Positions 19,918 through 31,819 are shown, numbered from the stretch's first letter. The stretch: 64,000 nt of DNA from Saccopteryx bilineata (GCF_036850765.1 NC_089490.1:127624522-127688521); one strand, 5' to 3'. Program-made: numbers and translations. Notes: generated by a model from the sequence alone, not told the origin.

Positions 19918-22342
19918 CTGAGGGTGGTCTTATTGATAGCACTAATTAGAGTTAAGAAAGAGTAAAAAGAAAAAAAAAAAAGGGTAAAACACCCCACAAA
20001 AAAAAACAGTAATAATTTATTATTTCCCCCTTTTTTTCTCTCTTCTCTTTCCCTCCTCTCCCCTCCTCAGGGAAATACCGTGCCTATAATGGAGGGCCTG
20101 ATTTGGGGTGAAGAGTTCAAGGGGCAAAAAAAGGGAGTAGGGACCTACTAAATGCAAAAAAAAAAAGAAGAAGAAAATCTTAGACAAGCATAAGATGATT
20201 TGCTTGTAAGTGATGGTCAACTAAGAGATATAATGAGAGGGATAAGAGGGAATCAGAAAAAAGGAGCAAAAAAGAATAATAAAGAAGAAAAAATAAAAAT
20301 AATAAGTAAAAATCTGTTGTAAAAATCTGTTGTATTAAGTGGAGCGAAGACTAAATACAATGGAGACCTTGGGTTGGGAGGACCCAAAATGCCACAAAAA
20401 TAAACAAACAAGAGAAAAAAAAATAAAAACAAAAGCAAAAAAGAGAAATAAAGCCAAAAAAAAGCCTTGAGTCCCAAATTAACTAATTTGTTCGTGATTG
20501 AGGATTATATGGGAGGAAAGTAAAATGAGAAAAGAAAAAACGAATAGAAAGGAAAAAATAAGAAAAAGAGAAAAACGAAGGAAGAAATAAAATAGGAGGA
20601 GAAAAAAACAAAATAAAGCAAGACAAAAAGAAAACAAAAGAGGAGAGAGTGAGAGTTAAGTGTTTTGGAGTATAACCTTAAAGGAGGGTGAGGATGAAGA
20701 AGAGAAATAAAATGCAACACTCATGGGTAGTGTAGTTCAAGAAAGGGGAAGCATAAGATGGGCAGAGAATAGAAGGACCGAGGTGGAGGAAATAAAGGCA
20801 AAAAGATAGAAGAAACAAACAACAACAACAACAACAACAAATTAATGGATCAAGTTGTAAAGTCTGTGGGTTTTTCTTGATTTTGAGAGGTTAACTTCTT
20901 CCTTTTTCTTTTCTCTCCCTCTTCCTAGTCGGTGACTCTGTACCCCAGGCTCTGCCCCTGTGTCACTCTTAGGTAGGGATTTGCAGTTGATGGGATTCTA
21001 TGGCAATGTCATATAATTGGCTTTAGTCTTGCTGGAAGTAAAGGCTTGTTGGCGTTTGCAGGGTCCAACGATGAGAGAGTTTGCTTTCCTGGATTCTCTC
21101 TCCTAGTCCCCCCTTTCTGAATTAGCAGCCTGGTGATCCAGCTATAAGGCTGCAACTGCTTCTGCCTGGGGAGTAAGAGGCTCAAAGAGCTGGAAAATCC
21201 CCACTCTATCCCCACTCAGTGCAAGGCTTTGGGAAAGGCTCTGAGAGTCAGGGCCTCCAGTGTAATCAGGTGGGGGTGGGAGTCAATTGTTGTCAAGGTG
21301 ACTGTTCAGCGCCTATCATTTAGTTGGACCTCTCAACCCAGGCTTTCCACACTTTGTAGCCTGTTTTTGCAGGGAAGAAGAGGCACTAGTCTCTGCTTAC
21401 GACTAGTGTAGTATAGACCTTATTATCTGCCAAGTCCTTCTTGTTAGCGTTTATCCCTGAATATGGAGGCTCTATCAATCAGAAGTTGCCCCCGCCCCTT
21501 TAGCGAGAGGCACTAAAAAATATCGCCTCTTGTCTTGGATCGCTGAACTGAGAGAGATCTTATCAATTAGAACCGAGGGTGCGCAGATTTTATGGGTTAA
21601 GCTAATTTCAGTGATTGGGTCGCAGCTGTGTTTCCGAAGGTATTTTAGGCTGCCTGCACGCGCCCCTCCCCCAACGCTTGATTGTTAGCTTGAATGGCTG
21701 GGTGAGGTGCCCCGCCCATGGAGAGAATCTCCCAAGCCTCTCCCGCTCGCCCCGCCGCTGGCGGCTGCACCGCACCAGGCGCAGGATAATGGAGCCCCCT
21801 GGGTGTGCGGGCCAGTAGGGCGCCCTGGGCGCGTGGAATGCCCAAGGCACGCACGCGAATGGGGCGCTCTGGGGTCCGGTGGCCGGCGACCCCCACTCGC
21901 AGTGTGCGGGCCGCTGGGAACGTCAGCTGTGCTCAACCGGACCGGGCGCGTGCGCGGCGGCTCGTGGCGGCCGCTCGAGGTGGCGGTTCGCGGGGGCTCG
22001 CCACAGCTCGCGGTGGCGGTTCGCGGGGGTTCGCGGCAGCTCGCGGGGGCTTGCGGCGGCTCGCGGTCGGCCGCTCGCGGCGGCTTGTGGTTCCCAAGTA
22101 TATGGGCTGACTCACCGCAGGCGCACTCCCTGGCGGCTTGAATGAGCGTCCTTGCGGTAGCTTCCTCCACACCCTCGTCTCTCAGATTCAAGTGATAACA
22201 GTCCTTTTGCTTTCAGTTTGTGTGGAACTCCGGAATGCTCCGAGGATAAATTTTTCTGTTTCTAGTTGATAAATTTGTTGTGATTTAGGGGAGAGCTGTC
22301 GGTCGCGCTTCTCACGGCGCCATTTCCGTGACGTCACTCCTC
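19918..22342 (-). promoter_or_regulatory. L1-B 5' UTR and internal promoter
   Basis: 2.4-kb 5' UTR. Its distal end (21,600-22,342) is a GC- and CpG-rich block with degenerate direct repeats of GCGGTTCGCGGGGG type (about 21,960-22,090). It finishes with GGCGCCATTTCCGTGACGTCAC at the very 5' end, where a CRE-like TGACGTCA (22,329-22,336) and a YY1-like CCAT core are visible. The proximal part (19,960-20,870) is strongly strand-biased, purine-rich on the + strand, with a (CAA)n tract near 20,818-20,838. L1 transcription by RNA polymerase II would start at about 22,342 and run leftward. Confidence 0.75.
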
Positions 22343-22847
22343 TTGTTGATCTTTTCAAAGAACCAGCTCCTTGTTTTATTAATTTTTTCTATAGTTTTTC
22401 TGTTCTCTATTTCATTTATTTCTGCTCTGATTTTTATTATTTCCTTTCTTCTGCTGGTTTTGGGTTGTCTTTTTCTTCTTTTCCTAGTTCCTTAGATGTG
22501 AAGTTAAGTGGTTTACTTAGGCTCTCTCTTGTTTGTTCATATAGGCCTGTAGTGATATGAACTTCCCTCTTATTACTGCTTTTGCTGCATCCCATAGATT
22601 CTGATGTGTTGTATTGTTTTCGTTTGCCTGTATGTATCTTTTGATCTCTGTGCTTATTTCTTCTTTGACCCACTCATTTTTTAAAAGTATGTTGTTTAGT
22701 GTTCACATTTTTGTGGGTTTGTTTACCTCTTTTTTTGCAGTTGAATTCTAGTTTCAAGGCTTTATGATCAGAAAATATGCTTGGTATAACTTCAATCTTT
22801 TTGAATTTGTTGATGTATTTTTGTGGCCCAACATATAGTCAATTCTT

Positions 22848-23242
22848 TTTTTTTTTTGTATTTTTCTGAAGCTGGAAACGGGGAGAGACAGTCAGACAGA
22901 TTCCCGCATGCGCCTGACCGCGATCCACCCAGCACGCCCACCAGGGGGCGACGCTCTGCCCACCAGGGGGCAATGCTCTGCCCATCCGGGGCGTCGCTCT
23001 GTTGCAACCAGAGCCACTCTAGCACCTGGGGCAGAGGCCAAGGAGCCATCCCCAGTGCCCGGGTCATCTTTGCTCCAATGGAGCCTCAGCTGCGGGAGGG
23101 GAAGAGAGAGACAGAGAGGAAGGAGAGGGGGAGGGGTGGAGAAGTAGATGGGCGCTTCTCCTGTGTGCCTTGGTCGGGAATCAAACCCGGGACTTCTGCA
23201 TGCCAGGCTGATGCTCTACCACTGAGCCAACTGGCCAGGGCC
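22848..23242 (-). repeat. Long bat-type tRNA SINE
   Basis: Complete antisense copy in L1-A ORF2. Exact 12-bp duplication TAGTCAATTCTT at 22,836-22,847 and 23,243-23,254. Confidence 0.92.
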
Positions 23243-23757
23243 TAGTCAATTCTTGAGAATGTTCCATGTATACTAGAAAAAAATGTATACTCTGGCACTT
23301 TGGGATGAAATGTCCTGTAGATGTCTATCCTATCCAATTGTTCTAGTGTTTCATTTAAGGCCAATATTTCTTTATTGATTTTCTGTCTGGATGAATGATC
23401 TAGAGGTGTCAGCGGTGTATTGAGGTCTGCAAGTATGATTGTATTTTTGTTGGTTTTTGTTTTTAGGTCAGTCAGTAGCTGTCTTATATATTTTGGTGCT
23501 CCTTGGTTTGGTGCATATATATTAAGAAGTGTTATGTCTTCTTGATTCAATGTCCCCTTTATCATTATGAAATGACCATTTTTGTCTCTGATTACCTTTG
23601 CTGTCTTGTAGTCAGCATTGTTAGATATGAGTATTGGTACACCTGCTTTTTTTTTGGATGTTATTTGCTTGGAGTATTGTTTTCCAACCTTTCACTTTGA
23701 ATTTGTTATCCTTGTAGCTTAGATGTGTTTCTTGTAGGCAGCATACAGTTGGATTTT

Positions 23758-24017
23758 CTTTATTTTTATTATTATTTTTAACGGGGTGACATTGATAAAT
23801 CAGGGTACATATATGTTCAGAGAAAATATCTCCAGGTTATTTTGACATTTGATTATGCTGCATTCCCATCACCTAAAGTCCAATTGTCTTCCGTCACCTT
23901 CTAACTGGTTTTCTTTGTGTTTCTCCCCTTCCCCAATGCCCTCCCTCTCCTCCCCCCCACATAACCACCACACTCTTGTCCATGTCTCTGAGTCTCATTT
24001 TTATGTCCCACCTATGA
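23758..24017 (-). mobile_element. 5'-truncated L1 3' end inserted in L1-A
   Basis: About 260 bp that match the 3' UTR of L1-A and L1-B (compare 2,665-2,915 and 14,527-14,805): T-rich left end, GGGTGACATTGATAAATCAG, a C-rich tract, then CTCATTTTTATGTCCCACC. It sits between two halves of the sequence GGATTTTCTTT/AATCCATTCTG, which is continuous in L1-B. It is a short target-primed insertion. Confidence 0.8.
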
Positions 24018-24439
24018 ATTTTTTTTAAATCCATTCTGCTACTCTGTGTCTTTTTATTGGTGAGTTCAATCCATTTATGGTTAGAGTAATTATTGACATT
24101 TGAGGGTTTCCTGTTGCCATTTTATATATTGCTTTCTGATAGTTTGTATCTTGTTTGGTTCTTCTCTTTTATTTTTGTATCATTTGTTTTTGTTTGATTG
24201 TAATCCATACTTCTTTTCTCTGTTACTTCTTTTTTCAAGCCATGTACTTCTGTGTTGTTTTTTTCAGGGGTGGTTACCATTAAATATTGGAAAGCATACA
24301 TATCATGTTCATTGTAGTACATTATCTCATGAGTGCTTCTGCACTCCATCCTCCTTTGCTACTGTTAATTTTTGTCCTCTCCCCTTTTTTTGTTTCTTTG
24401 TCACAGATTAATCTTGTTTTTATTGTGATCTTGATGAAG

Positions 24440-25405
24440 CTTTTACTTGTAGTTTTGTTTTGTTCTTTGTGTCTGGTTGGAAAACCCCCCTTAGTGTTTC
24501 CTGAAGTAGGGTTTTTCTGGTGATAAATTCCCTCATCTTTTCTGTATCTGTGAATGTTTTTATTTCTCCTTCATATTTGAAGGATATGGGAATAGTATTC
24601 TTGGCTGAAAGTTCCTCTCTTTCAGAAATTTAAAATTTGGAGTCTACTCTCTTCTAGCTTGTAGAGTTTCTTCTGAGAAATCTGTTGATAACCTAATGGG
24701 CCTTCCTTTATATGTTGTATTCTTCTTTTCCCTGGCTGCCTTGAGAATTTTTTCTTTGTCGTTGGTTTGTGCCAATTTCATTATGATGTACCTTGGAGTA
24801 GGTTTTTTAGGGTTAAGATAACTCAGTGTTCTGTTTGCTTCTTGAATTCGAGGCTTTAGTTCTTTCCACAGGCTTGGGAAGTTCTCATCTATTATTTGTT
24901 TGCATATGTTCTCCATTCCATTTTCTCTCTCTTCTCCTCTGATATGCCCATTATTTTTATGTTGCTCTTTCCTTTAGGGCTATCTCATTTTTTAAAATTC
25001 ATGAGTCTCTCTCCTCTTCTCTCTGTAGTACCTCTAGTTGCCTGTCTTCTATATCACTAATTCTCTCCTCTATCTGGCCTGTTCTATTGGCTAAGCTTGT
25101 TACCTTGTTTTTCAGTTCATGAATTTAGTTTTTCATCTCTGTTTGATTCGTTTTCATAGTTTCAATTTCCTTGGTGAAGTATTCTTTCTGTTCATTGAAT
25201 TGTTTTTTGAGCTCCCTAAATTGCCTTTCTGTGTGTTCTTGTATATCCCTGAGTATTTTTAGGACTTCAATTTTAAATTCTCTGTCATTTAACTTCAAGG
25301 TTTCTAAGCTATTGAAATTTTTTCTATAGATTTTTCCTCATCTATCTGAGCTACATCTCTGTCTTTTGTATTCATAATATTCAATTTCTTTTTCTTTAAT
25401 GGCAT
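24440..25405 (-). pseudogene. L1-A ORF1 remnant
   Basis: Degraded ORF1 collinear with the intact ORF1 of L1-B. An open piece at 24,644-24,916 keeps FPSLWKELKPRIQEANRTLSY and NTTYKGRPIRLSTDFSEETL; the rest is broken by stops and small indels. The start codon position corresponds to 25,403-25,405. Confidence 0.8.
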
Positions 25406-27322
25406 TTGAGAGTGGTATTGTTAATAACACTAATAAGTTGATAAAAAATTTTTTTTGAGAAAATGCAGTAAAAAACTGAAAATTCTATTGTGCTAAGTGG
25501 AACAAAAATATGTAGAACGGAGGGCCTGGGTTGGGGGAGAGTGACAGAGGCAAAAAAAACAAGGCAAGACCCACAAAATGCCACAAGGAAAAAAATTTGG
25601 ATCAAGAATAAAGTAATTTGTTTGTAAATGATGGTCGAATGAGAGAAATAGTGTAAGAGAAAGAAAAAAATGAAAAAGAGAAAAAAGAAAAAAATACAGT
25701 GAAAATGAAAATTCTATTGTATTAAGTGGCACAAAAACTATAGAATGTAGAGCTGGAGTTAGGGGAAATGCTAAAGAGATAAAGAGCAAAGTAAAAATCA
25801 AACAAAATGCCACAAAGAGAAAATTTGTATCCAGAGTAAAATAATTTGTTTGTGGATGAGATTCGAATGAGAGAAAAAGTGAAAGAGAAAAGAGAAAACA
25901 AAAAGAGAGAGAGAAAAAAAATTGAGGTAAGTTTTTTGGAACGTAACACTCATAGAAAAAAAAAAGGAAAGTGTAACACCTATGGGTAATAACATTCAAA
26001 ATGAAAAGAAAAGAATAAAATGGAAAGAGGATAAAATGACCAAGGTGGAAGTAAAAAAAAAAAGATAAAAAATACAAGAAAAAAATGGAAATAGTTATAA
26101 AGACTGTGGATTTTTCCTGGTTTTGAGAAGTTATCTTCTTCCTTTTTCTTTCTCCTCTTTCTTTTTGGCCAGTGGCACTGTACCCCAGGTTCTGCCCCTG
26201 TGGCACTCTTAGGCAGAGATTTGCTGTTGTGTCGCTATGGTGATGAGATAAACTAGGCCTCAGTTCTGCTGGCAGGCGGGGCTTGTTAGCGTTTGCAGGC
26301 TCCGACAATGGGAGAGTATGTTTTCCTGGAGCTTCTCCCCAAATCTATCCTTCCTGAACCAGCAGCCTGGGATCCAGCTATGAAGTTGCCCCAGCCACTG
26401 CCTGGAAAGCAAGAGGCTCTAAGAGCTGCCAAATCCCCCCTCTATCCCCACTCAACGCATAGTTCTGGGTAAGGCTTTGCCAGCCAGAGCTGCCAGCATA
26501 ATCAGGCAGGGCTGGGAGCCTATTGCCTTTCAGGTGTCTTTCTATGAACCTCCGGGCATGTCTAGTATGCCTCAGCACTCCACAGGTCTGCTCTCCAGAG
26601 CCTGTCTGCAAGCTGCCTGAGCGCCCTTCCCCCCACCACTTGCGCAGTTCTCTTTCCCAGCAGTGTGCTTTGTTAGCCTGTATGGCTGGCGGAGGTGCCA
26701 TGCCCAGACAGGTCCTGGTGTAGGGAAGCAGCTTTCATGCACTTCCCATGTGCTGTTGTTTGGGAAGCCAGGGTTATTCAGAGACTCTGGTCACAGCCCA
26801 CACAGAGGGTCACTACTAAAAGTCTCCGACCCAGCCCCTCTGTCTGGGAACATTGATACCTATGCCCAATGCACCAGGTGGATCCACTCGCACACTGCCT
26901 GCACTCACTGATCGGAATACTGGGAGTAAACAAGGCAACTGCTCGCCCACCTCTGCTGGGGTCTGCCGCTGGTGTTAGCTCCACGTGCGCTGAGCCGCAG
27001 GCACACTCTCTCCTTGGCTTGAACATCTCTGCCCTAGCCCAGCTTTTTCCACGCCCCCAGCCCCAGCTTTCTCTCAGTTCCAAGTGAAAGCAGCCCTTGC
27101 TCAGGTCAGTGAGGAAAGAGGAATACTTCATTCTCCGTTTTATTTCCTTCAGAGTGGGTTATATATACAGTCACCTTTTCGCCCAATCGTACCCTTGTTT
27201 GATGTATGTCTATTTCAGATGCTCCTGAGATTGTTTTTCTGTCTCTAGTTGTTGAATTTGTTGAAATTTCAGGGAGAGGTATTGGGAGCACTCCTCACGG
27301 CACCATTTATCTGACGTCACTG
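25406..27322 (-). promoter_or_regulatory. L1-A 5' UTR
   Basis: 5' UTR of L1-A, diverged from that of L1-B: the proximal purine-rich part (25,440-26,095 on the + strand) is kept, and the distal part is less CpG-rich, as expected after methylation-driven decay. It ends CACCATTTATCTGACGTCAC, still with the CRE-like TGACGTCA, just before the 12-bp duplication. Confidence 0.7.
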
Positions 27323-27334
27323 CTTTTCCTTTTT

Positions 27335-27669
27335 CTTTTTTTTTTTTTCTAATTTTTATTTTTCTGAAGTGAGAAGTGGGGAGGCAGACAGACAATGTCC
27401 CACATGCGCCTGGTGGGGATCCACCTGGAAAAGCCAGTAGGGGGTGATGCTCTGCCCATGTGGGGTGTTGCTCTGTTGCAATTAGAGCCATTCTAGCACC
27501 TGAAGCAGAGGCCATGGAGCCATCCTCAGTGCCCAGGCCAACTTTGCTCCAGTGGAGCCTTAGCTGCAGGAGGGGAAGAGAGAGATAGAAAGGGAAGGAG
27601 GAAGGATGGAGAAGCAGATGGGTGCTTCTCCTGTGTGCCCTGGCAGGGAATCGAACCCAGGACTTCCTT
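27335..27669 (-). repeat. Long bat-type tRNA SINE, head-truncated
   Basis: Antisense copy abutting the right duplication of L1-A. The body is complete, but the tRNA head stops after the B box (GAATCGAACCCAGGACTT). More diverged than the SINEs inside the nest. Confidence 0.75.
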
Positions 27670-27911
27670 AGCCATTCTTTTTAAAACATTAACCTGATTT
27701 CAATCTTACCTATTTAATTTGAATTTAATTTTTTTTCAAGGCAGTAGTTTTCAATTGAAGACATACATCAGATTTACCTATGAATTTTATTAAAATACTC
27801 ATATAAAATTATTTGAAACATATTAAAGAGACGTGCTATTTGTCAGCAAAGTTCTTCAGTCTACCTTTTCCTAACCAACTGTTATGGACTGAATCAGCAT
27901 TAAATGTACTT

Positions 27912-28077
27912 TTAATTTTTCCATTGATTTGAGAGAGAGAGAGAAGCATCAATTTGTTGTTCCACTTAAGTTGGGTACTCATTGATTGCTTCTTATATGT
28001 GCCCTAACCAGGGATCAAATCTTCAACATTGGTGCACCAGGCCAATGCTCTATTCACCTGAACAACCTGGCCAGGGT
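27912..28077 (-). repeat. Short tRNA-derived SINE
   Basis: About 165 bp, antisense, with a GAGAGAGAGA-rich 3' part, a GGGATCAAA B-box trace, and CCTGGCCAGGG at the head. It resembles the short bat SINE type also seen at 28,655, 30,720, 33,995 and 35,671. Confidence 0.7.
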
Positions 28078-28229
28078 CAGTATTCATGTACTTTAAAAAA
28101 GTGAACTGTTTTCTCAAATACATTCTGTATATTCTCCTAAATTTTATTATAGAAATTTTAGCATTCTTATATTTAGATTTGAAATTCACCTGGAATTAAA
28201 TTTCATGCATGGTATGAGGTAAAAACAAA

Positions 28230-29045
28230 ATTTCAATTGTTTTAGAGACCATTCTTTTCCTGTGGCTCTACAGTGATAACTTCATCATAACCCAAACACA
28301 TTTGGCATTATTTACTAAAATTGAACATACACATATCCTCTGATTCACTAAATTCATTCCTAGATATGTACCTAACAGAAATGCATTCATATGTGCACAA
28401 AAGGACAGATTCAAGAATGTTCATTGCAGCACTATTAAAAACAGCCCTAAAATGTAAACAACCCAAATGTCGACCAGTTGTAAAAAAGGTAAAAGAATCA
28501 TGGTATATTCATGCAAAACAAAACAGAACAAAACACCACAACCATGAAAACAAATAAGCTAAATTACCCCCAATCACTCTGATATATCTCACAACCATAT
28601 TATTGAGTAAAAAAAGTAAAATAATATAAACTATATCATTCTACTTATATAGTTTGTTTGTTTGTTTGTTCTTGAGAGAGCCAAAGAGAGAGAGACAGAG
28701 AGACAGAAACATTGAGCTGTTCCTGTATGTGTCCTGACCAGGGATTGAACTGGCAACCACTGTGCTTCAGAACAACGCTCCAACCAACCTAACTATCTGA
28801 CCAGGGCTATATACAGTTTTAAAACGGGAAAAACTAATCTATGGTGTTAGAAGGTTATCTTTGGGGAGGAGAGAGGAGTTAGTAACTTAGGGACCTGTAG
28901 AGGGTTTCTGGGGTGCTATTAAAGGTCTATTTCTTCATATGGTGGTGTTTACATTGTAATAATAATTCTTTTAACTGTACATTTATAATGTTTGTGCTTT
29001 TTGCATGTGTATTATACATCAATGTAAAAGTTCTTTTAAAAAGGA
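28230..29045 (+). mobile_element. Old L1 3' fragment, sense
   Basis: Sense sequence with AGAATGTTCATTGCAGCACTATT, followed by ACAACCCAAATGTC and GGTATATTCATGCA, typical of the end of L1 ORF2 and its 3' UTR. A short SINE splits it at 28,655-28,807. Strongly diverged. Confidence 0.6.
28655..28807 (-). repeat. Short tRNA-derived SINE
   Basis: Antisense, with GTTTGTTTGTTTGTTC and AGAGAGAGACAGAGAGACAG tracts, then a B-box trace (CAGGGATTGAACTGGCAACC) and a CTGACCAGGGC head. Confidence 0.75.
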
Positions 29046-30719
29046 ATTGTATCTTATGTTATATTCTAAAGGAATTAAGACTAAAGAAAGGCATGATAGA
29101 GTCAAGACAGATCACACATGGAAGTGGCCTTCTTTTGGTTTCAAAGTAGCTGTTTCATTTCTCTAGCTAAGCACCAAAACATACAAAATATTTAATATAC
29201 ATGCAAAGTAATATATGATATCTGATATGAAATGGTGGATAGAAGAGGAAAATAAAACTAATAGTCAGATTTCAGTAAATCTCAAATACTATTGACTACA
29301 AAATGTACCATTATTTTAACAAACCATTTAGAGAAAACTATGTTGCTAATACAAAACCATGTCTTACCAATGGTCTTGGGTGATACATAAATTAGTTATA
29401 CTGGCTTCTCATTGCTTTGAGATTTCTTTGATTTATTCCAAGAGATTAAATCAGTTGGCAGTTTTTCCTATCTTCAATTGTCTTACTTGCTTGGCTTATG
29501 ATGTTGGAATAGGCATGTTTTGCATATATTTCAGGAACAAAATTAAGTACAATTTCATCTAATTGTGAGTCTCTTCCTTTCTTAGGTCCTGTAAAGCCCT
29601 TTGTTGGTCTTCACAAGAGAATTTAGCAGCTTGGCTCTTTTTCCATGTGAAATGTTTGCCTAATTACTACCAATTTCCCTCAGTTACTGTTTTTTTGCCT
29701 TTTTGTGGCTACAATAACCTTTTGTTTTCATGAGAAATATTTTAAAAGACATTTTAATCATCAATAAACTCACCTAAATGATGCCAAGGAAACACGGTAG
29801 CTATAGCTGAGTTCACACATGTGAAGGCAGTGACACAGCTGCTGCCTGGCCAGCAGTGACCGTAAGAGGCTTCTCGATTTGGCAGTTTTTCCTATCTTCA
29901 ATTGTCTTACTTGAGATGTTAGAATGTGAGAAAATGTGCATCTTAGAATTGATGAATCAGTGTATTGAAGGGAAAGGCAAAGTCAGAAAATTACTATTTA
30001 CAGTTAGAGGAAGTCTTACATACTTGTATAATTTGGGCTGAAAATAAGCAGTGATGCATTTCAAGGACTTAGAAGAAAATCAGGGAATAGGTCAAAGGAA
30101 AATAACATAGTTTGCCTAAAATAAATATACTGTGCTTGATGGAGGCTGGTATTGATTAACTTGATATGGAGAAGCACAGCTGGTTCCCTTTCCCCTTTGG
30201 AGGCAAGGTGATATAACTCAGAGCAGTGGAGTGCTGGCAAATGTTTAGCAATCAGCGCTCCAGAAAAGAAAATGTACATATCTGTTTAGTATAAATCTTA
30301 CTGATATAATGGATGTGTATACTGATGTAACAGTTTACAAATAATACTTAATATATTATAGTCTTTCTTGTAAATTACCAATTAGCTAGTTGAGTCCCAT
30401 TAAATGCTTTTGTTGATTTTACCCTAACTCTGTATTCATAACCAACCTGTGGTTGCAATTGACAAATGAGTACAGTTCTGACACGCATGTTGGCTGATAT
30501 TTTTGTTTACAAGAGTAAGAGCAAAGTGCAAGAGCAAAGACATACATTGGAATGCCACTCGTTTGTCAATGACATAAGTGACTAATTTGTTGAATCAGAT
30601 AACAGTTTTCTAATACTGAAAGAATCTTTCTTCAATGTTTCAAAAATGTAATAGCTATAGACACAACACATTTAAGTTTAGTCTATATTATTACCATTTC
30701 TCTCCCACTTTCCTTTTTT
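29046..30719. other. Unassigned sequence
   Basis: AT-rich, with no gene, splice-bounded exon or clear repeat that I can name. The 13-20 bp string GGCAGTTTTTCCTATCTTC occurs twice, at about 29,457 and 29,880, followed by AATTGTCTTACTT both times, which suggests a local duplication. Confidence 0.4.
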
Positions 30720-30870
30720 TAAAATATTTATTTTATTGATTTTAGAGAGAGGAAGGGAGAGAGAGAGAGAGGAACATTGATCTGTTCTTGTATGAGCCCT
30801 GACCAGGGATGAAACAGGCAACCTGCACTTCGGAACAATGCTCTAACCAACTGAGCTACCTGGCCAGGGC
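30720..30870 (-). repeat. Short tRNA-derived SINE
   Basis: Antisense, complete: ATTTTATTGATTTTAGAGAGAG tail side, AACATTGATCTGTTC, B-box trace and GAGCTACCTGGCCAGGGC head. Confidence 0.8.
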
Positions 30871-31819
30871 ATCCCTCCCACCCTCTTAAGTCTAAACAAT
30901 CAACAAAATAATAAATCAAGCCATGATATGTAGTGTGTGGTGTGCCAATTGCTGTATAGTAAATACTCCCAATCATGGCCAATTTCCAGCTGTCAATGTG
31001 GAGATGGGAAGAGATGTATGTAGTAGCACATCGTTAGGTAGTATTTTCCCTCTGCAGATTCAAAAGAGATGTAGATAACCTTACGTACTAGATACTAGGA
31101 GAAAGTAATGATAATAATTAGGTTGTGATAAATTTTGAGTATTACCTTGTTTTAGATTTAATTGTAAATTTGCTTCATTTAATTTTTAATAATGGCTGTG
31201 TTTAACAAACACAAAATTCTTGCAAGCCTGTATGACTCAGCTCCAGCAAATCTCTGCTTTGGGGTCAGACAATTCAGGTTTATATTTAACTTTACCTGTT
31301 CCACAGTCTTTAACCATGGACAATATACCTAGACTCTTCAAGCCTGGGTTATTTCTACAACAAGGCTACTAATTATAGAATAGTGTTAAGTGAGGGTGAA
31401 GAAAATCAAGTTTGTGAAGTGCCAAAATCAGCACAAAGAAGAAACAGAGTACTATTTTTTTTCTCTTTCTCTGGTCTTACTCTTGTCTCATATATTATGA
31501 ACACTGCTTGTTAAAATTATCTTCCTGAAATAAGGATATTGCTGTCAGCCCTTTGACTTACACTGGTATTAAGCACAAATTTCAATTTGCTGTCAAAACC
31601 CACATATCACCAATTTAATTTTTTCATTACTTTTCAGGAGGTTGTCTGTACCTCACCTACAAATCTGTTGACATCTCTCACATCGTCCTTGTGGATTCCA
31701 TCTCTACACCTTTGCTCCTGGCATTCCTTTCCATGAGATCTTTGAACCATCTGTGCTATCCGCCACCTTCCTCATCAAAATACATCTCCATGAGGCTTCC
31801 ATGTCAGTTATATTTCATA
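30871..31819. other. Unassigned sequence
   Basis: No gene or clear repeat seen. Base composition is ordinary AT-rich mammalian intergenic or intronic DNA. Confidence 0.4.

Larger units (their letters stand above)
14498..22342 (-). mobile_element. L1-B: full-length, nearly intact antisense L1
   Basis: 7.85-kb L1 inserted into ORF2 of L1-A, with an exact 14-bp duplication TTGTTGATCTTTTC at 14,484-14,497 and 22,343-22,356. On the minus strand the order is 5' UTR (22,342-19,918), ORF1 (19,917-18,922), spacer, ORF2 (18,596-14,789), 3' UTR and poly(A), which appears here as a T-rich run at 14,498-14,526. ORF1 is open and ORF2 has a single frame break. Being nested in L1-A, it is the younger of the two. 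Confidence 0.93.
22357..24120 (-). pseudogene. L1-A ORF2 remnant, endonuclease part
   Basis: Continuation of L1-A ORF2 to its start at about 24,118-24,120. A 107-codon piece (23,242-23,565) matches the endonuclease with DLNTPLTPLDHSS. Stops and frameshifts are frequent. The part is interrupted by a SINE (22,848-23,242) and by a short L1 3' fragment (about 23,758-24,017). Confidence 0.85.
2665..27322 (-). mobile_element. L1-A: full-length antisense L1 hosting a nest of insertions
   Basis: A 12-bp duplication (CTTTTCCTTTTT) lies at 2,653-2,664 and 27,323-27,334. Between them runs one antisense L1 from its 3' end on the left to its 5' UTR on the right. Its own pieces are about 2,665-3,230, 3,611-3,826, 11,924-12,985, 13,405-14,497, 22,357-22,835, 23,255-23,757 and 24,018-27,322, together roughly 7.2 kb. 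The gaps are later insertions: SINEs, an endogenous retrovirus, a younger L1 and a short L1 fragment. The copy matches L1-B closely over most of its length but carries many frameshifts and stops, so it is an older, inactive member of the same lineage. Confidence 0.85.

Noticed and set aside
21685..22191. A 168-codon frame in the L1-B 5' UTR as a host gene
   Set aside because: It lies wholly within L1 5' UTR sequence and owes its openness to GC-rich repeats.
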